A stretch of 8,529 nucleotides of DNA, taken from the NCBI GenBank assembly GCA_016218905.1, contig JACRCS010000643.1:1-8529 (forward strand). The letters are read 5' to 3'. Of this stretch, positions 6,056-8,529 are shown piece by piece. The first letter of the stretch is position 1, and every line of letters starts with the position of its first letter. This stretch comes from Deltaproteobacteria bacterium (GTDB taxonomy: Bacteria; Desulfobacterota_C; Deferrisomatia; Deferrisomatales; JACRMM01). A model generated the notes under the pieces. It searched no databases and had not been told where the DNA came from. It saw only the letters and a list, made by a program, of their open reading frames with translations. Both the position numbers and the translations under genes were made by a program.

Positions 6056-6166
6056 CTACTCGAGCAGTCTGCAGAACTTTGCTTCGTGCAGTGCCTCGGC
6101 CTCGAGGAGCCGGCGGGCGACGCGCTCCAGGGTTTCGCGGCGGGCGGTCAGGGGCTCCCTGGCCCC
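6056..6166 (-). pseudogene. Remnant resembling the extreme C-terminus of FtsH protease
   Basis: The frame between an upstream stop (6169-6167) and TAG 6058-6056 reads ...PLTARRETLERVARRLLEAE then ALHEAKFCRLLE. Its pattern (L, hRetLervA, LLE, E, L, then a final LL) resembles the last ~30 residues of the ATP-dependent membrane protease FtsH, which ends in a helix of this type before its stop. There is no ATG, GTG or TTG in the frame and no Zn-protease or AAA domain in any frame nearby, since the P-type ATPase ends 18-20 bp upstream. It therefore looks like a leftover gene tail from a deletion or an insertion. The assignment rests on a short helical pattern and my memory of the family, so it is moderate. 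Confidence 0.5.
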
Positions 6167-6186
6167 CTATCCGGCACTCCCTGCCT

Positions 6187-8529
6187 TCACCCGGCCGCCG
6201 CCCGCCGCCACAGCCACTTCTCCAGGGCGATGACCGGAAAGATGGAAGCAGCCACGAGGGCGCAGTTCCGCCACGCCTCGACATCGAGGGACGCCGTCCC
6301 GAACAGCTTCTGCAGGAAAGGGAGCTCCGTGAAGAGAACCTGGAGCCCCAGCAGCGCCCCCACGCCTGCGAAGACGGAGGGGTTGGAGAAGAACCCCAAG
6401 GAGAAGACCGACTCACGAAGCGAGCGACAGTTCTGGAGGTAGAACATCTGGAACAGGGCGATCGTCGTGACGCTCAGGGTCTGGGCCTCGGCCAGGGACC
6501 GGACGTGCCCGTGGATCGGCAGCATCCGGTGATACTCCCAGAGAAACAGACCGCACACGCCGACGGCCATCACCGTGGCCGCCAGCAAGGTGCGGACGAG
6601 GACGAAGGCGCCGAAGACGGGCTCGTCGCGGCGGCGCGGGGGACGGGCCATGGCTCCTGGCTCCAGCACCTCGAAGGCGATGGGAAGCGACAGCGCCACG
6701 CTGGCCACCAGGTTGATCCAGAGGATTTGAAGGGGCGCCATGGGCAGGAGGAGGTGCCCCTCGGGGCCGGCGGGAAAAAAGAACAGGGCGGCTGCCAGCG
6801 TGAAGGCGAGGCCGAGGTTCGTCGGGAGCACAAAGGCGAGCGCCTTGATCAGATTGTCGTAGACCCGCCGACCCTCCTCCACCGACGCGGCGATGGTAGC
6901 GAAGTTGTCGTCCGTGAGCACGATCTTGGCTGCTTCCTTGGCCACGGACGTGCCCGTGACTCCCATCGCCACGCCGATGTCGGCCCGCTTGAGCGCCGGC
7001 GCGTCGTTCACCCCGTCGCCGGTCATGGCGACCACGTGCCCCTGGCGCTGCAGCGCCTCCACCAACCGCAGCTTGTGCTCAGGCGCGACCCGCGCGAAGA
7101 CATTCGTCACCCGGACCGCTTCCTCCAGCTCCGTATCGCTCATGACGCCGATCTCGGACCCCGTTCGTGCGGGTTGGTCTGCCCCGAGGCCCAGGGCCCT
7201 TCCGATGGCAGCCGCCGTGGCCGGGTGGTCGCCGGTGATCATCTTCACCGTGATCCCCGCCGCCTGGCAGACGCGGATCGCCTCGACGGCCTCGGGCCGA
7301 GGAGGATCGATCATGCCCACGAGCCCGAGGAACGCGAGCCCCTCTCGGACGTGCTCCGGTCCCAGGGCTACCGCGCCCTCTTCGGACGGGCGTTTGGCCA
7401 ACGCGAGGACGCGCATCCCGCGCCGCCCCAGCGCCTCCAACTCGTGTCGGGCACCCTCGGCCTCTCCCGGTTCGAGCCCGCAGCGCTCCAGCACCACCTC
7501 GGGTGCGCCCTTGACGTAGACGGCGGCACCGCCCTCCGGCAGGCCGTGGAGTGTAGCCATGTACTGGGTCTGCGACTCGAAGGGGACGGCGTCGAGCCGG
7601 GGATGACCCGTGCGCAGCTCGCCCTCGTCGAGACCGATCTTTCGGCCGGCCACGACGAGGGCCGCCTCAGTGGGGTCCCCCGTGATGGCCCAGGAGGCGC
7701 CTGAAGGGTGGACCGCCGCGTCGTTGCAGAGCACGGCCGCGGCGAGGAGCTCCTGCACGGCGTCGGGAGCCGGTGTCAACGGTTGGTCCCCCTCCAGGAG
7801 CTCCCCCACGGGTTCGTACCCCACACCCGCCAGTCGGTACGGCCGGCCGCCGGCCCACAGCGCCTGTACGGTCATCTCGTTGCGCGTGAGAGTCCCCGTC
7901 TTGTCGGAGCCGATCACCGTGGTGGAGCCGAGGGTCTCCACGGCCGGTAGGTAGCGGACCACAGCTTTCCGGGCCGCCATCCGGCGCACGCCGACGGCCA
8001 GCGAGATGGTGATGATGGCCGGGAGCCCTTCGGGGACGGCCGCAACGGCCAGCGCAATCGCGACCAGCAGGGCGTCGGTGAGCGGGGAATGCCTGGCGAA
8101 GTAGCCATAAGAGAAGAGAATCAGGGAGAGGACGACAACGGCCGCCGTGACCCAGCGGCCCACGGTCTCGAGCTGCCGGGTGAGAGGCGTCTCCAACTGG
8201 GTTGTCTGGGTCAAGAGCCGGGAGATGCGGCCAAGCTCGGTCTCTACGCCCGTGGCCACGACCACGCACAAGCCGGTCCCTTGGGTGACGAGGGTTCCCC
8301 CGTAGGCCATGGAGTGCCTGTCCCCCAGGGCCGTTTCCTCCGCAACCGGTTCGGACTGCTTTTCCGCGGGGACCGACTCGCCGGTCAGTGCGGCCTCCTC
8401 CACGCGCAGAGTCTTCACGTGGAGGAGACGCACGTCCGCAGGGACCATGTCCCCCGCTTGCAGGATCACCAGATCGCCCGGCACAAGGTGCTCCGCCGGC
8501 ACGCTCACCTGCCGGCCGTCCCGGCGCGC
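6187..8529 (-). CDS. P2-type cation-transporting P-type ATPase, N-terminus outside window
   Basis: This is an integral-membrane pump that couples ATP hydrolysis to cation export through a phospho-Asp intermediate. The frame stays open to the right edge (the GTG at 8508 is internal), so the cation-ATPase N-domain and M1-M2, roughly 100-150 residues, lie outside. Numbering from 8508: VPGDLV (9-14), LTGES dephosphorylation loop (41-45), M4 PEGLPA (159-164), phosphorylation motif DKTGTLT with Asp202, KGAPE (333-337) in the nucleotide-binding domain, TGD (425-427), TGDGVNDAP (496-504), M5 near 553-578, M6 near 593-612, then four C-terminal helices ending at RRAAAG. The architecture is that of Ca2+-ATPase-like (P2) pumps. 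M4 keeps the Glu of PEGLP. M5 reads TNLGL, where SERCA has SNVGE; M6 reads NLVAS, where SERCA has NLVTD. Two acidic Ca2+ ligands are thus replaced, and classical Ca2+ transport is doubtful; the ion is unknown. Confidence 0.93.
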   Translation of the reverse strand, partial: ARRDGRQVSVPAEHLVPGDLVILQAGDMVPADVRLLHVKTLRVEEAALTGESVPAEKQSEPVAEETALGDRHSMAYGGTLVTQGTGLCVVVATGVETELGRISRLLTQTTQLETPLTRQLETVGRWVTAAVVVLSLILFSYGYFARHSPLTDALLVAIALAVAAVPEGLPAIITISLAVGVRRMAARKAVVRYLPAVETLGSTTVIGSDKTGTLTRNEMTVQALWAGGRPYRLAGVGYEPVGELLEGDQPLTPAPDAVQELLAAAVLCNDAAVHPSGASWAITGDPTEAALVVAGRKIGLDEGELRTGHPRLDAVPFESQTQYMATLHGLPEGGAAVYVKGAPEVVLERCGLEPGEAEGARHELEALGRRGMRVLALAKRPSEEGAVALGPEHVREGLAFLGLVGMIDPPRPEAVEAIRVCQAAGITVKMITGDHPATAAAIGRALGLGADQPARTGSEIGVMSDTELEEAVRVTNVFARVAPEHKLRLVEALQRQGHVVAMTGDGVNDAPALKRADIGVAMGVTGTSVAKEAAKIVLTDDNFATIAASVEEGRRVYDNLIKALAFVLPTNLGLAFTLAAALFFFPAGPEGHLLLPMAPLQILWINLVASVALSLPIAFEVLEPGAMARPPRRRDEPVFGAFVLVRTLLAATVMAVGVCGLFLWEYHRMLPIHGHVRSLAEAQTLSVTTIALFQMFYLQNCRSLRESVFSLGFFSNPSVFAGVGALLGLQVLFTELPFLQKLFGTASLDVEAWRNCALVAASIFPVIALEKWLWRRAAAG

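Noticed and set aside
5473..7704. 743-codon open frame on the plus strand
   Set aside because: It is antisense to the dioxygenase and P-type ATPase, both with clear motifs. Its translation is rich in Gly, Arg, His and Asp with no domain pattern, as expected from antisense high-GC DNA.
1..8529. tRNA, rRNA, CRISPR arrays, insertion sequences or transposases
   Set aside because: No tRNA cloverleaf with a TTCGAATC-type loop, no spaced direct repeats, and no transposase motifs or terminal inverted repeats were seen on either strand.

Overview
The window is GC-rich throughout (about two-thirds or more G+C by eye), with strongly G/C-ending codons, GTG starts preceded by good Shine-Dalgarno sequences, and many long antisense open frames that are composition artefacts. 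This fits a high-GC bacterium, perhaps a soil or sediment proteobacterium-like lineage. No rRNA, tRNA or lineage-specific marker is present, so the organism cannot be named from this sequence.

Layout, left to right: (1) the C-terminal part of a nitrilase (+) running in from the left edge; (2) a class I SAM-dependent methyltransferase (-), convergent with the nitrilase and overlapping its 3' end by 109 bp; (3) a 393-bp divergent intergenic region with a possible 24-codon minus-strand ORF and promoter-like hexamers; (4) an NAD(P)H:quinone oxidoreductase-like flavodoxin-fold protein (+), followed by a hairpin at its stop codon; (5) an AAA-type ATP-binding protein of the AAA_14/DUF4143 class (+) whose family-like sequence stops abruptly near 3455; (6) a MASE1-type membrane sensor histidine kinase (-) that converges on the ATPase at the same point; (7) a Tat-exported intradiol dioxygenase-like protein (-); (8) a short remnant resembling the extreme C-terminus of FtsH (-); (9) most of a P2-type cation-transporting P-type ATPase (-) running off the right edge.

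Genes 6 to 9 lie on the minus strand in the order P-type ATPase, FtsH-like remnant, dioxygenase, kinase. Dioxygenase and kinase are only 52 bp apart and could be co-transcribed. The kinase has no response regulator in the window. Nitrilase, quinone oxidoreductase, dioxygenase and methyltransferase all suit small-molecule or aromatic/xenobiotic metabolism, but their mixed orientations do not support a single pathway operon.

The region reads as an accessory, rearranged segment rather than a tidy conserved cluster. The main signs are a breakpoint near 3447-3460 that seems to truncate both the ATPase and the kinase, the FtsH-like remnant, and the methyltransferase stop-loss extension. I did not find convincing evidence of a wholly new multi-gene system. 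The items most worth checking are the breakpoint, the P-type ATPase's unusual ion-site residues, and the FtsH-like fragment.
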